Assembly: GCF_001619985.1 (NCBI RefSeq)
Contig: NW_017264201.1
Location: 186,001 to 250,000 of the forward strand
Length of the DNA stretch: 64,000 bases
DNA from: Xylona heveae TC161
Taxonomy: Eukaryota; Ascomycota; Xylonomycetes; Xylonales; Xylonaceae
Direction of reading: 5' to 3'
Below are positions 34,199-47,626 of the stretch, in pieces. Position 1 is the stretch's first letter, and each line of letters opens with the position of its first letter. The notes below the pieces were generated by a model, which did not search any database, was not told the origin of the DNA, and worked only from the letters and a program-made list of their open reading frames with translations. Made by a program: the position numbers and the translations under genes.

Positions 34199-36365
34199 CT
34201 TGATGAGATACCAGACGGCTATGATATTTTGTTCAATGATTAGCCCAAGCCGTATGGAGCATGAGTAGAGCAGGATAGATGATGATTTCGAAAATTGTAA
34301 ATTAAGAATGAGAGAGAAATCGTAGCACTTCCATACGAGCAGTGAGCGATGGCAGGCTTCAGACGCTGTCTGAATGGAAAGGAAAAGAGGGGGTTTGCGT
34401 AAAGGAAGAAAGAGGAGCGGTACCGAGAATGGTCTTGGGTGTACTTTGATCATAAACAAACCAGAGCCAGCAAACTTGAGTGATAAGAACGGGGGCGTGG
34501 AAGAACGGTCACGCTTTGCTGCTTGCTCGTGCGATATGTCACTACATCACGTCAACGTTTTCAGTGTCCACATTCATAGAACCAGAGACCAAATAGGGAA
34601 AATACATGAAAGTCGATGGAATAGACTGCATTCACTCCTGATTTCCAATCGTTCTCCAATGAAAGAGGTTTGACTGAGGCCATAAGACACCCGACATGAT
34701 GTGGGAGATGAGTGGGACATGGATATCTGGATGGAAGGTCAGTAAATCTATACAAAGAACATTCCAATCCAAAATATATGCAACCAATGCATTACTGTAA
34801 GCATTGCTTCCAGTATAAAAGCAGCATAGCAGGAATGGTCCGTTCAGATAGAAAGGCTGAAACAGATCGGCCCAAACAAAAATCGCAAGACGGGCAAAAT
34901 ATCATCCTCAGACTCTCGATCATCCTGCGAAGTGTCGTCTACCATATGCTCCTGGAGCTCCAAGGATAAACAGAAAATCCCGCTTGGCCATAATCCAACG
35001 GATTCAACGAAACAACTTTGGATCGAAAAGACTCAAAAGCACCACCGCAAGACTAATATTACCACATGCAAGAAGCACCAAATAATAATCCCATGAAAAA
35101 TTTCAAAAGCATCGCAATTGTAAAAGAATAACTTTGAAAAATGCAAAACCGACCTACATTTCAGAACATGATGCAGTCAACGACTGGAAATTGGCGGAAA
35201 TAACTCGGTCTTGATTGTGGATGCCGCAGGCAATCCAATCTGGAGGGAGCCAGCGAGTACTAGCGAATGGTGCACCGTGGTACAGCAGGAATTCAGAACA
35301 AAATCAAACATATAACAGGATACAAACTTTGAAAATTAATTAAAAGACAGTTCTCAATGAAGAAAAGTATTTTATATGTGAACTAGCAAGCTCATTCGTG
35401 AAGATTGAAGCTATAATGCAAGCTATTGAGTTATAGGAACTGAACGACGCGCAAGGTAGCGATGCGATTCCGGTCGCGGCAACCTCCGCTCCCTGTTTAA
35501 ATTCCCCGAACAAGATCCAGCACATGTGAGCATATGAATCTGCAGAGTTCTGCACATCAGCAAAATTTCATGGAAGAGGCTTTTATATGACTAGGTGGTT
35601 GTAAATCTCTAATAGCCCTTTCTAAATTTAATAATTGCCCTAGCTGATTTTCCCTGAAATTCAGTGTCATTTTATCCAATATTCCGGCACTTTCCCAATA
35701 ATAATCAAATGCGTAAAAGAAACCGACTCAAACCAAAAGAAATCTCAAACGAATAATTCGAAGGCATAGAACAGCCAAGTACGACTTTTCATGATCGTCC
35801 TTAAATAGCACTTCGCATGCCAGAATTGAAGTCATTGATGGTGAGAAGCTACAACAGCTCAATTATTCAATGTAGATTTTGTTTGCTCGTACTCCGTCAT
35901 GGTGGCAATGTACGCACGGAGCTCTTACTCCGATAGAACATTCGTATACATGAATCTCAATGAGTTGTTCAAAACGCTACTAATTCAAAGACTGTTTCCA
36001 ATCCTCAGTTGCAAAATGAAATACAATTCCGACACGACAGGGAAAACCGGCCATAGGCGCAGGTTTGGATTTGGACGAATATCACATAGGTTCATAAGCA
36101 AGGTGAAGCAGTGGGTTAGGGACATCCAGAAAACATGTACAACGAACTTCACATCCATCAAGGGGCGGTAAAATTTTTGAAATAACTTTGCTTTTTTCTA
36201 ATTCATAATGGTATAGTCCATTCTGCGCTCATTTCTCGTAACAACAACAAAAAGAAAAGGAAGAGGGTAAATCAGACTGGACCGGTTGCTCAAAATGTTT
36301 TGGATCCACTTCGAGCCAGCCGTGTCGCTCAATTACAAGCGATCAGCGGACGGTGCATAGTCAAT
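34199..36365. other. intergenic; hdaA promoter and GAPDH 3' region
   Basis: More than 2 kb without a recognisable gene. The hdaA promoter lies at the left. The middle is A+T-rich with many short frames. A 90-codon + frame at 35899-36171 has no known features. One copy of TACTCCGT lies at about 35890. Confidence 0.5.
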
Positions 36366-37525
<1,160 letters not shown>

Positions 37526-37530
37526 CTTGA

Positions 37531-37676
37531 CTGCAGAGAACAAAATTCTGTTAGAATGCAATTTCGCTCGCTAATAGGGAAAAGAGAGAAGGAAAAAGCT
37601 TTGCCAAAGCTCGACGATGGGAGCTCAAGGTAGCTTTTCGAAGTCGAGAGTGTAGTGGAAGAGAGGAAAGACTCAC
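37531..37676 (-). promoter_or_regulatory. 5'-leader intron of gpdA
   Basis: On the minus strand an ATCAA|GTGAGT donor (intron starts at 37676) and a CTGCAG acceptor (ends at 37531) flank a 146-nt intron. The acceptor is five bases upstream of the start codon. Leader introns are known for fungal gpd genes and often raise expression. No transcript confirms it here. Confidence 0.7.
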
Positions 37677-40600
37677 TTGATGATTAATGGATAAGAAAGA
37701 CTTGATGAAGATGAGATAGGAGTAATGTGTATTGGATTGATGAGGATGAAAGAGTCGATGGAGGAGGTCGTGGCTGAGGATTTAAGTATGGAGGAGGGGC
37801 AGAGCTGGTGGGGTGAGCAGCGAGCAGGTGGAATGGCGGGGCTCTCAATCGAACGAAAGCGCCGCCATGCTGCTTTCAGTTTGTCGTCATAAGCTATGTG
37901 TCCGTAACCAAAACTGCTCACCCTATTTGCCTCATGCGCAGCATCAGCAACATCATCTCATTTCATTAGCGACTGGCGTCCAAGGAGATCTGCTGCTGCT
38001 GCTGGTCAATCATCCCATTCCATCCTCCATCAGGCGCTCAAGCCATCCACATACAACACACCACCCCCCCGTGCATCCGCTATCCGCGGCTTCTGAGAGT
38101 AGAGGGGCCTGAGGCAAACACTCTTTCCTTTTCCTCATCTCACCTTATCTCACCTTGCCATTTTTGCCATATCCCTCACTCGTAAACACGTTATGCTGAG
38201 CCACCAAGGTCTTCCTCTTTTCTTCTTTTGTTTGTCCCTCCATATAGAGCAATATTATGTCATTCAATACTTGTTGGTTACGATACCGTTGCGCATGCTC
38301 CACGAATATACATGGTCAAAGCAGTCTTAGTTTGTTTTTACATGCCTTTTGTTCGATCGTAGATGGCCGATTACCAGAATCAAATATTATTCATGCCTCT
38401 CTAACATCATTGGTGTCATTCAGTTACCTCGTTGGTATTGCATAAAAAATATTTTTACAATGTCTATTCGTGACTTTTTTTTTTGCCCCTCGTCCATGTA
38501 AACACAATCGAAATAGTACAGCAACATCCTTGCGGAACTATAATCCTGAAGGCAAAGAGAAGGTTACAGGCATCATCGCCGACCCGTGGCGTCGAAGGTA
38601 CTGACTAAGGCATCTATGCCGCGTTAGGGCATCTGGCTATTTTCCGCCCTCGGATGGGCCGGCTGAGATGTATCAAACTAGAAGGGGCGGATGTATTGTC
38701 CGACAAGGCAGATGTCAAGCGAGCGAAACATTGGGAGTCAAAACAGTAGTCGACCATCTTTCATTGCGCGGTGAGATATTTCCGCTTCTAAAGACTCACC
38801 GATTGTAGACATCAATCACAGATATTGTCATAGTAGGCTTGGCCAGACTATCGCCACGATGGGCTTGGATCGCATCTGCCACCAATGGGTCAGCCCATTG
38901 GCCACGGCGGGCATGGCCGACCGGGTAATGTGTCAATTAATTGCGTTTTGCCTAGCACATGGGAACTCTTAGTGCTTGCATATACTGATAGCGGCAGTGA
39001 ATGATTGTAAAGAAGGCTCTTCTATTGTTTTCCCCCTCTTGTTGCCAGAGTACTCGGTTTACTAGGAAATAGAGCAGCTCCTGAACGAGGAAAGGCGTGG
39101 TGCGACAGCGGAGGAACGAGAGTAGGTCCCAGGTACCTTAGCAGCGATACTACAATTATTTGGAGGGGAATTGGTACATTGCAGGGCAAACACTGGCGTC
39201 TGTGCATGGCATCCTGGCATGAGCGAAGTAGTAAGCAGAGCAAAAGGGTTACGGCAGCAAGAGGAAGCGGCGTGTATGCACCTTGGTGCGTCGTGCAATT
39301 AACCATTTGTTCATAGTTGTTCGGGTCACATCACACGAACCACGCCATCCGCCAACCATACGATTTTCCTGAGCGACCGGCAGTCTCGCTCATCCCTCCT
39401 GGCGCGACCAAAGACCGATCTCGTAGCGCAAAAAAACACGTTGAGAGAAAAAAAAACCACCCCACCGACCTTACTCAAAGCTTCGTCCTCCCGTGAAGTG
39501 GATCTCATTTCCGCTGCCGCGGCTGGTCCTACTCTTACTCCCCTCGTCCCCTTTAGTCCATCTCCAATTATTCGATTCTCCTCACTATCCCCTTCGTGTC
39601 CCTCCTCTGAGAGGACGATCCCCAGCTCCCCCTCTTCGTAAAGCTATACTCACGTAGTTAGTCGGTCCGAAGTGGAACCATCAACGTGCATCTTTCTAGA
39701 TGCTCAGAGGGCACAGAGAAACATCTCATGATTTCTGATGGCGGGCCAGCCGTTTGTAGCTGCGTCATTTATATCCGCAAGACCTCCTGGGCCAGATTGA
39801 ACAATCAAAAACAATCTGGAGGAGGCTAACATATTGTCACTCTTTGTTCGATGAGGGTGGTCGCGTTGTAAGATTTACCTCTGTTGCGGCAGCGACATCT
39901 AGAATTTTTCCTTTCTTCATCCATCATCAATCAATACTGCCATTGGTATCCGTGAGAGGAGCTCTTCACGACGATGTTTTCGCCGGCCAATACAGGAACA
40001 CGTCAATGATAACCGTTGCGAGGGAAGGGTCCAATACAATTCAATGGGTACAAGATGGGGAACAGTCGTCCAATGATTTGCGCAGCTTCATCCTGAGGGG
40101 TTCGGAGTTCACTGTTTCCGCGAGAGCGAACAGGGAGCGGGTTTGCAAACCCCCAGTTGGTACACACAGACAGGCAAAGCCAAGAAGTCATGGCATCGCC
40201 GATGAAGCAGAAGATGTAAAGCTAATTTGACAATGAAGTATTCTCACATATGAGCTTCTACACAGGTTGACAATTCTTTGGACGAGCATCGAAGCATATC
40301 GACATGAAACCCCGTAAAAGCGCGAAAGGAAAATAATGGATCAGCGCCTCTCCTGCTCTCCCCAAGCTTCTGGTTGCTATGTCACTGCCTAGCTGCTCAT
40401 GCAGCGTCATAATGATATTAGGTAAGCCAGGAACACAAGGCGCGGCCGCCAATCAGATACGTTCATCGTCGGGTATAGAAGCCCTCATGCGAGAGAGAGT
40501 TCCGTCGGATTCAGCCACGTTGGGACCGGTGTGCCTGCGAGAGCTGCGTATAGGACCAGGGCTAGGAAAAGTTATAAAGAACTTGCTTGAAGATCGTCAC

Positions 40601-40883
40601 GACACGAGTCTGCAGGCTCATTCGATATACGACTGCGTGATGTGATGCATCATCGCCGTCTCCTTGCAACCCTTCGAACGACCCTGATAAGCCGTTTCCC
40701 TCGTTCCATCCCTTCAAGCGAGAAACAACGAGGGAATGGCTAAAGTGCGGACAAAAAGTCGAAGCGAGAGAGCTCTCAAAACGAGCGAGGAAGAACCCAA
40801 ATATCGAAAGCGATATTGGCGACTGAGCGATTCGCGGCTAATATGTGCCAGCTGGCTGAACGTGCAAACTGCCTGAATAGAAT

Positions 40884-40886
<3 letters not shown>

Positions 40887-40914
<28 letters not shown>
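40887..40914. repeat. poly-T run (28 nt)
   Basis: An uninterrupted run of 28 T, the longest homopolymer in the window. No element is recognised beside it: no flanking target-site duplication or tRNA-like sequence on the appropriate side. Confidence 0.9.
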
Positions 40915-41075
40915 CGAAATAATACAATTCAGTAATTGATGAGACTATGGATAAGTTTGAAAATTAGACTCATGCGCACAATTGTAGACAGCTTTGCTAT
41001 ATGATATATCGGTTCCGGTTTGGATGATAATTACCAAGATGAGTGCGATTTGGCGAGAGCGTGTAGCCGTCTGAG

Positions 41076-41095
41076 CCAATCAGAAGACGTGAATT
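41076..41095 (+). promoter_or_regulatory. CCAAT box with HapX-type downstream half-site upstream of COX5
   Basis: A CCAATCA box begins at 41076, about 300 bp before the COX5 start. Exactly 12 bases after CCAAT comes ATT, fitting the CSAAT-N12-RWT pattern reported for the CCAAT-binding complex plus HapX. A second CCAAT on the other strand (ATTGG) lies near 41240. RWT alone is a weak 1-in-16 match, so the HapX part is tentative. Confidence 0.4.
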
Positions 41096-41372
41096 GCAAC
41101 AGCAGATGACTAATCCACTGGAGACGCAGAAGAACCTCAACCTCTCCCCATCGCCGGAAACCCACAGTATCGGTCGTGATCCAGCTTGTCAAAGCCACTC
41201 CACTCCATTGCCACCTTACAACGCCCTCAGGCCTCCCAATTCAACCCATTGGCTGGTCCGAGCACCCTTCCTGAGCTCCCTGGGCCTTGTAATCATAATT
41301 TTCGAGCTTGCTCTGCGTCTACTTCGTCGCTGAAATTTTCGTCCATCTCCACTCCGTCGAACCCCCTTCACG

Positions 41373-42235
41373 ATGCTTCGCACTTCCGTCATCCGGGGCG
41401 CCAACAGCCTTGCTGCTGCTGCCAGACCCTCAGCCCCCCGGTGCCTCGTTCAGCAGACCCGTCAGGCCCACGCCATCTCCAACCCGACCTTGGCCGACAT
41501 TGAGAAGCGATGGGAGACTTTGCCCCCTCAGGAGCAGGCTGACCTGTGGATGGCTCTCCGGGATCGCATGAAGGCCGACTGGCACGAGCTCACCCTCCAG
41601 GAGAAGAAGGCCGGTAAGTCAATTGGCAGATGAATTGGAGGATACATTTGGGGGAGCAATCTCCAGGAAAGAAAAAGACACCATACCAACTTCTCTCATG
41701 TGTCGACTAAACCCAACGAGCGATTTTCGCATGATGGCTTAATTGACACTCGAGACTCAAGCTACGCTATTCAATTGAACATTGTGAGGCATTCTCAGAA
41801 GCTGACATGTTCTTTTCTTCTTTCTAGCTTACTGGATCGCTTTCGGTCCTCACGGCCCCCGCGCCCAGACCCCCCCTGGTGAGGGTAAGAAGGTCTTCCT
41901 CTACACCATGGCCGGTATTGGTGCCACTTTCGCGCTGTGGTTCGGCGTTCGCGCCTTTGCCAAGGGCGAGACCCCCAGAACCATGACCAAGGAGTACCAG
42001 GAGGCTTCGAACGAGTTCCTCAAGGTGCGTATCTAATCTAGCCCTATATTCATCCATTCGATGCGCCCCTCCTCGCCGAATGGCACTACTTGCCGGTATT
42101 TCAAACAAACAAACAAACCCGTCTAACTATTGTTCGCATAAACAGAGCCAGAAGTCCGAGCCCATCAGCGGTTTCTCCGCGGAGGGCTACGAGGGCAAGG
42201 GCATGATCCAGAGCCCTCCCGAGAGCAAGGCCTAA
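41373..42235 (+). CDS. COX5: cytochrome c oxidase subunit V (COX IV family), mitochondrial
   Basis: Three exons: 41373..41613, 41828..42024 and 42146..42235; 175 aa. The N-terminus (MLRTSVIRGANSLAAAARPS) is an Arg/Ala-rich mitochondrial targeting sequence without acidic residues. The mature part carries the COX IV pattern ISNPTLADIEKRWETLPPQEQ, LWMALRDRMKADWHELTLQEKKA and YWIAFGPHGPRA. One transmembrane helix follows (VFLYTMAGIGATFALWFGVR). It is a nuclear-encoded subunit of respiratory complex IV in the inner mitochondrial membrane and corresponds to yeast Cox5a/b. Codon bias is high. Two CCAAT boxes upstream fit the known Hap-complex control of respiratory genes. Confidence 0.96.
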
Positions 42236-44334
42236 ATCTGACGTCGTCCGCACCGAGTCCTATTCCTTGTCTACTTCTTTTTCTTCTCTACATTCTCCGT
42301 CATTCTCCGCCCGTCCATTCCAACTCGACCATTTCTCGGTGGTTGGCCAAGTTTCAACGTTTTCGTGCATTGACGTTCTTGTCGATCTCAAACAACTCAT
42401 TCTCACACCGGCTCCGGCGAAATCAAAAGAGTTACTTGGCAGGCCATGTTAAGCAGCTTCATAAAACGTCAGGGGGAATCTTGTCATTTAAATCAGACAT
42501 GAATACAATACAATGTCTTTTTTTCATAAAAGACCAGATTTTGCCCTTTTTTTTTTTTCTTTTTTCGTTTCCGAGGAAGAAATCAACATACCAGTGGGAA
42601 ATATTTGAACCATACAGTCATTGAGATACAGTCATTGAGATTGTCTATGAACAGAGACGCATACACACAAAAACGATAAACTTTTTTCAATGTCGAATAA
42701 TGGTTGCGGAAGAGGGGAAAAGAATTGATGAGAGAACTTTTGAGCGGAAACAGGACAGACAAGGCATGGAGCTCTGGCGAAATTCGATGTCAAATACCCT
42801 GGAGTGTGTGTGTGTTGCGCGTGTGCATGAAGTATGAGGTAATAGAAGGCGGGTGCGTATGTGTATATATATATATATCTGTGTATATGCATGCGCGCAG
42901 ATAGAGCGATGTGTGATGGATCAAGTGCAAAAGGGATGAGCTGCGTGGAATGCAGAAGAAGTTTGTTCGGCAGCAATTCTTTTTGTATTTGCTCCTTTTC
43001 TCTTTTTTCTTTCCCTCCCCCTTTTTTGCCCTGTGTCAGGGATCGTTGGCGGTTCGAGGGAAAAGTCAAGAAGCGGGGTTCGTTTTGTAGGTATGTAAGT
43101 ATGTATGTATGCGTATGTGCGATAGTTGTTTCACAATTTAGTATTTCTTATATTCTTTTTCTTTTGTCCCTTTTCGTCTTAACTCCAGTAATTCGTGTCT
43201 CTTGATGTGTCTTTATGCCTCTTGATGTGTTTCGTGCCATCTCATCTGTCTCGACATATATGACTCTGTGCATGTGATATGTTTCTACTACTACCGGGAA
43301 TGTGAATGCCATATTGGATTTATATTCACTTTTTTCTTCCTTTCATTCTTTCTTTCTGACGAACTTTCTTTTCTCTCAACTTTCATTGAAAGATGTCAAG
43401 TTAATCGTAGAGTACTACTTTACTACTTGTCCGAAATGTGTGTCCTATAGAACGTAGGAAGAGAACATGAAAAGCAGGAAGAAGAATAGGAGAGATATGT
43501 ATCGCTGCCATGTTTGCACGTTTGCACGATTGCACGATTGCCGTTATACCCAAATCGTGAAAAAGCCGAAAAGAGAAACGAGATTGAAAAGAAAAAAAAA
43601 ACTTATTGAGGAAGAAAGGAATATAAGATGTGAAGAAGATTCGAATAGGCTTGTCAGCTCCATTATAACCTCTCCCCGTACTACCCCCGCTAACTCCCTC
43701 CCTCCCTCCCACGCTCCAAACTAAACTAAACCAAACTACTTAACAAGCTAGCTCAGATACCAAGCCAGCTTAGAGTACGGAGTATCGGGATGAGCTCGGG
43801 CTTGGCTAAGATGAAATCCAACTTTGAGGTCGAGCTCGGGACTTGTCTAGATATGTGACACACCGTGAGATTGGGAAAGAAAGAAAGATAATAAGAAGAT
43901 AATAAGAAAGATAATAAGAAAGAGAATAAGAAAGAGAATAAGAAGATATCCAGGATAAAATGTGAAATTGCGCACTGGATTTTTGTGTGGAAGAAGAAGG
44001 CAAGGTGGTGAGGTGACTGGAAGCTGCCGTTACAGGGTATTGTCAGACTGTTTGATATGTATTTGATCAAACATACACGCTCGAAACAATGGACGCAACT
44101 GATCGAATGCAAGGCTCTGGACCGGTTGAGTGACAATTGATCAAGTCAGAATCAGACGTCAGACAAGAATTGAGACGACTGATTCAGATATCAAAATGTC
44201 GAAACGATGAGACAAGCGACCGATATGGACGCCACGGCACTCGAGATAAGTGATTAGACGTACAGGTCGAGATTGTAAGATGTGGGCACCTGACGAGTGG
44301 TGAAAGAACAGAAGGGAAGTCAAATGATTGACCG
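42236..44334. other. intergenic between convergent genes, simple-sequence rich
   Basis: This is the 3' side of COX5 and the 3' side of the Mcx1 gene. It contains TG/TA-rich simple sequence (42805-42890), pyrimidine-rich runs (42985-43025) and a GATAATAAGAA-type repeat (about 43885-43950). One TACGGAGTA copy lies at 43776. No gene is recognised. Confidence 0.55.
43885..43950. repeat. imperfect AAGATAATAAG / AAGAGAATAAG tandem repeat
   Basis: Five or six imperfect 10-11 bp units occur back to back. The complementary strand reads as an artefactual Ser/Tyr/Leu-rich frame. Confidence 0.75.
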
Positions 44335-46282
44335 CTACAAAAGACCAGCGGCACGTCCTTTTTCGCGGTACTGTTCAAAAGTGGAATAATGAGAATCTGA
44401 TTCCTGGGTGGAAGCTTTTCCATGGATGCGTTCCCATTCCTCTTCTTCAGAAGCAATCAGGGAATGGAATTTGAATTGCTGGCCACGGGCAAGGTAGATG
44501 AGTGCTTCTTTCTTCTGGGCCGCGGCTTGGTTGACGAGGATGAATTTGATGGAGGAGCCTAGACAGAAACATTGTTAGTGAGGTTTGAAAGTGGATTTGG
44601 GGCAGGCCAAGAACTGGGCGAGTGGAAATATACCGGGAGCTTCAAACATGGCATCGGCTAATAATCTCTCCATGACTGTTCTGAGACCTCTTGCCCCTGT
44701 GCCCATGCCAATCGCGGCTTTGGCAACTTCGCGTAGTGCTCCGCTTGTGAATTTCAATTCAATACCCGAGAGCTGGAAGAGTTGCTGGTACTGCTTCATA
44801 AGACAGTTGCGTGGTTCTGTGAGGACACGGACCAAGGACTCCTCGTCGAGTGGTGACAGGGCTGTTGCAACGGGGACACGGCCGACAAGTTCGGGAATGA
44901 GGCCGTATTTCTGCAAATCGCCAGGCTCGACTAGATCGAGCGGGTTATAGTTTTGCGAACTGCTCTGGTTGGATTCATTGGCGTCGAAGAATGGCAGATA
45001 TTTCTTTAAAACTTCCTTTTCGCCCCTGAATGTGGTTTGGCTGCTATCGGCATTGGCTGCTCGTACCGGTTGTTCAAATCCAATGCTGCCATGGGCGATA
45101 CGGTCCATGATGATCTTCTGCAGACCAATGAAAGCGCCTGTGAAGATGAAGAGGATATTGTCCGTGCGGACATTGTATACTTCGCCTTTGCCGGTCGTCG
45201 GGCCTATGCCTGCTCCGCCAGCCCCAGCACCGCCGCCGGGGCCTCCGCCGAGACCACCTGGGCCGCCGGGGATGTTCATGTTCTGGTTCATCCCGCTTCC
45301 GCCTGGTATTCTTCCTCCGCCGCGCTCTTGCTTCGCTTGTATTTGCAGGGTTGTGCCTTCGACGATTTTCAGAAGCGCCTGTTGGACGCCCTCGCCGCTG
45401 ACGTCCTTGCCGTGCGCAACCTTTACGGTGGCAATCTTGTCCACTTCATCCAAGCAGATGATGCCTCGTTCGGCGCGGGCCACGTCATAATTTGCTGCTG
45501 CTAGCAGCCGTTGGACGCAGACTTCTGCGTCCTCGCCAATGTAACCGGCTTGCGTGAACGGCGTGCAGTCGGACATGCTAAAGGGGACTTCGAGTACTCG
45601 TGCGAGCGTCTTGGCCATGAGTGTTTTGCCAACACCTGATGGACCGAGCATCATGATGTTTGATTTTTCGATTGCCAGAGGACTGCTATCGATTAACGGG
45701 GCTTGACCGAGTCTGCTTGTGGGTACTACGGGCTGCGGCGGTTGGATCGGGATCGTGGGTTGCTGACCGGGAAATTCATCTGTATATGATTCAGTCAAAA
45801 ACAGATTTATGAGGGGGTAAAAATAAAGACTACATACCCTCTACAGGATGTCTTTCACCGCTACGCTCCCCCATCTCCCGTCGTAACCGTTGTTGCAACA
45901 GCTCCTCTTCCTCCTCATCCCGACGCTGCAGCTCCTGTATCCGCTGATAATGATTGTACACTGCTACACTCAGCACTCGTTTTGCCCTTTCCTGCCCAAC
46001 GACGAATTGATCAAGGTGCTGCTTCAGCATGCGCGGTGTTATCCGCGGTACGCCATATATTGACGCATCAGCGAGTGGGCCGGTGGTGGGTAGACCGGCC
46101 TCATAGCTGCCAGTGAAACCCTGACCAGAAAAGTCGGATCGATTGAATTGAGAAGCGCATTTTGAGGTAGTCGCAAGTGTCCTGCGATGCAAAATGCAAA
46201 AAGTAGCGGAGGTGAGACGAAGAGTTCGGCGGGGTATGGAAATGGTTGTGGCCATGAGCAGAGAGAGGCGAAACGTTATCAA
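44335..46282 (-). CDS. MCX1: mitochondrial ClpX-like AAA+ unfoldase Mcx1
   Basis: Three exons: 46282..45838, 45779..44634 and 44558..44335; about 604 aa. An Arg/Ser/Thr-rich presequence precedes the helical motif [34 protein letters not shown] that opens ClpX AAA+ modules. Walker A is GPSGVGKT and Walker [10 protein letters not shown]. The pore-loop region contains YIGEDAE, and PELVGRVPV is conserved downstream. There is no N-terminal zinc-binding domain, as in yeast Mcx1. A Gly-rich insert of about 45 residues sits between the [10 protein letters not shown] strand and [14 protein letters not shown]. The family uses ATP to unfold or remodel proteins in the mitochondrial matrix; yeast Mcx1 activates heme biosynthesis. 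The last exon runs to [20 protein letters not shown] Met at residue 10 (46255) is an alternative start. Confidence 0.93.
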
Positions 46283-47626
46283 AGCTTTGGTTCGGGAAAA
46301 ATTCGACCAAGACAGCGAGGAATTACAAGTGTATAGTATATGTCGTATTCTTGTTGATCGATATTCGCATGTTCTTTGGCAGAATCGCAGGCTAAGCAGA
46401 GGTAAAGTTCAAAGGGTGTCACAACAATGACTGACAAGCTTCACTGGAGTATTGCTCATTCCGTGTGCTCCGCAGCTCCATTAGTTTATCGCCCGCAGGA
46501 GGATGGCGATATCTACGACCGCGCACAGACGCCATTTACGCAATTGATCTTGTCGCAGCGATTGGGTTCGACTGTCCTTTTGCTGCAAATCAAAGAAGAC
46601 ATTTTGCAGATGTATTACTTTCATTGATTAAGCATAGGTAGCTGTCAATTACAGCATTTGCCCATCGATTGTAGCAATGTGAGGTTCAAAAGCACCGACA
46701 CTTTGGGCTGTTCCTAAAGCTTCTCACAAATGACACGCGAGCTCGAGAAGGGCTCTGCCCAGTCACTTCTCCAACTGCCAGTAATCCGTAGGACGTATAG
46801 CTTTCTAGCATTGAGTGATATTTATATATAGATGGCTTTTGAAGCTACTCGGCCTAAGATCATTAGAAAACATCTGCCCCAGTCACGAACTATCAGCAGT
46901 AGACACAATATGGGAGTACGAGTACCCGCTCTGGGGTTGCTTTTGGTTGAGTTCTCGGCCTTTGACTCTTGCAATTCGAATGGGACGATGATGCCAGATG
47001 GGGCATGGCGCGTTTCGCTTAGAGTGTGTCTGCCTTGCTCCAGCGGGGAAAGAACTCCCTAAGCCCCAATCAGGCAGTCGCCAATGACGGTCCCTTTGAG
47101 CTCGAACGGGGAAACCATGGCCAGTGTTCCAATGATGCCCCCCGTCTCCGCTCAACCAACAGAGAATCTGGTGGCAATAGTCCTACGAGGATCATTTCTC
47201 GTTCTCTGTAGTACGAATCGCTTCCAGCTCTCCCTGTACTTAGTTAATAGCAATGACGATTCTAGACGGGGATAGTGAGGGAACGGAATCTTGGCTGACA
47301 GCAACCCGGCCTTCCCCCGTACACATGCTTCCCCGATAGTAATACTAGCTCTCTGAACCCCACCATATCACGAGCCTTGTACTGGGGGAGATAACCTTAC
47401 GCTTGCAGCCGTCTTAAGACGACCGTCGCCCTCTCTGCACTTTTTCCCATTTTTCCTTGAGGAAGATTACCCTTGATCATTGCAATTTGCGCCCCTCTAT
47501 TTCCATTTTTACGTATCTGTTATAAGTGGGCGCCATTGTAAATCCAATAAGCCTTCCCTCGATTATCAATTGCGATTGCTCGACACCTTCATCGTCGGTG
47601 TTGAGTAGAGGCTCGATTCGGTCAAA
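46283..47626. promoter_or_regulatory. divergent promoter region, MCX1 / branching enzyme
   Basis: About 1.3 kb between two divergent starts. No gene is recognised in the short frames present. Both promoters should be here, with no specific operator visible. Confidence 0.45.

Larger units (their letters stand above)
37677..41372. other. long intergenic region; divergent promoters of gpdA and COX5
   Basis: About 3.7 kb between two divergent, highly expressed genes. No open frame shows protein features; the longest (39844-40230, 128 codons) is not recognised. It contains a 28-base T run at 40887-40914 and a CCAAT box near COX5. A small unspliced-missed gene cannot be excluded. Confidence 0.5.

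Noticed and set aside
40880-40920. T28 run as the tail of a minus-strand retroposon
   Set aside because: No target-site duplication and no recognisable body next to it; recorded only as a homopolymer.
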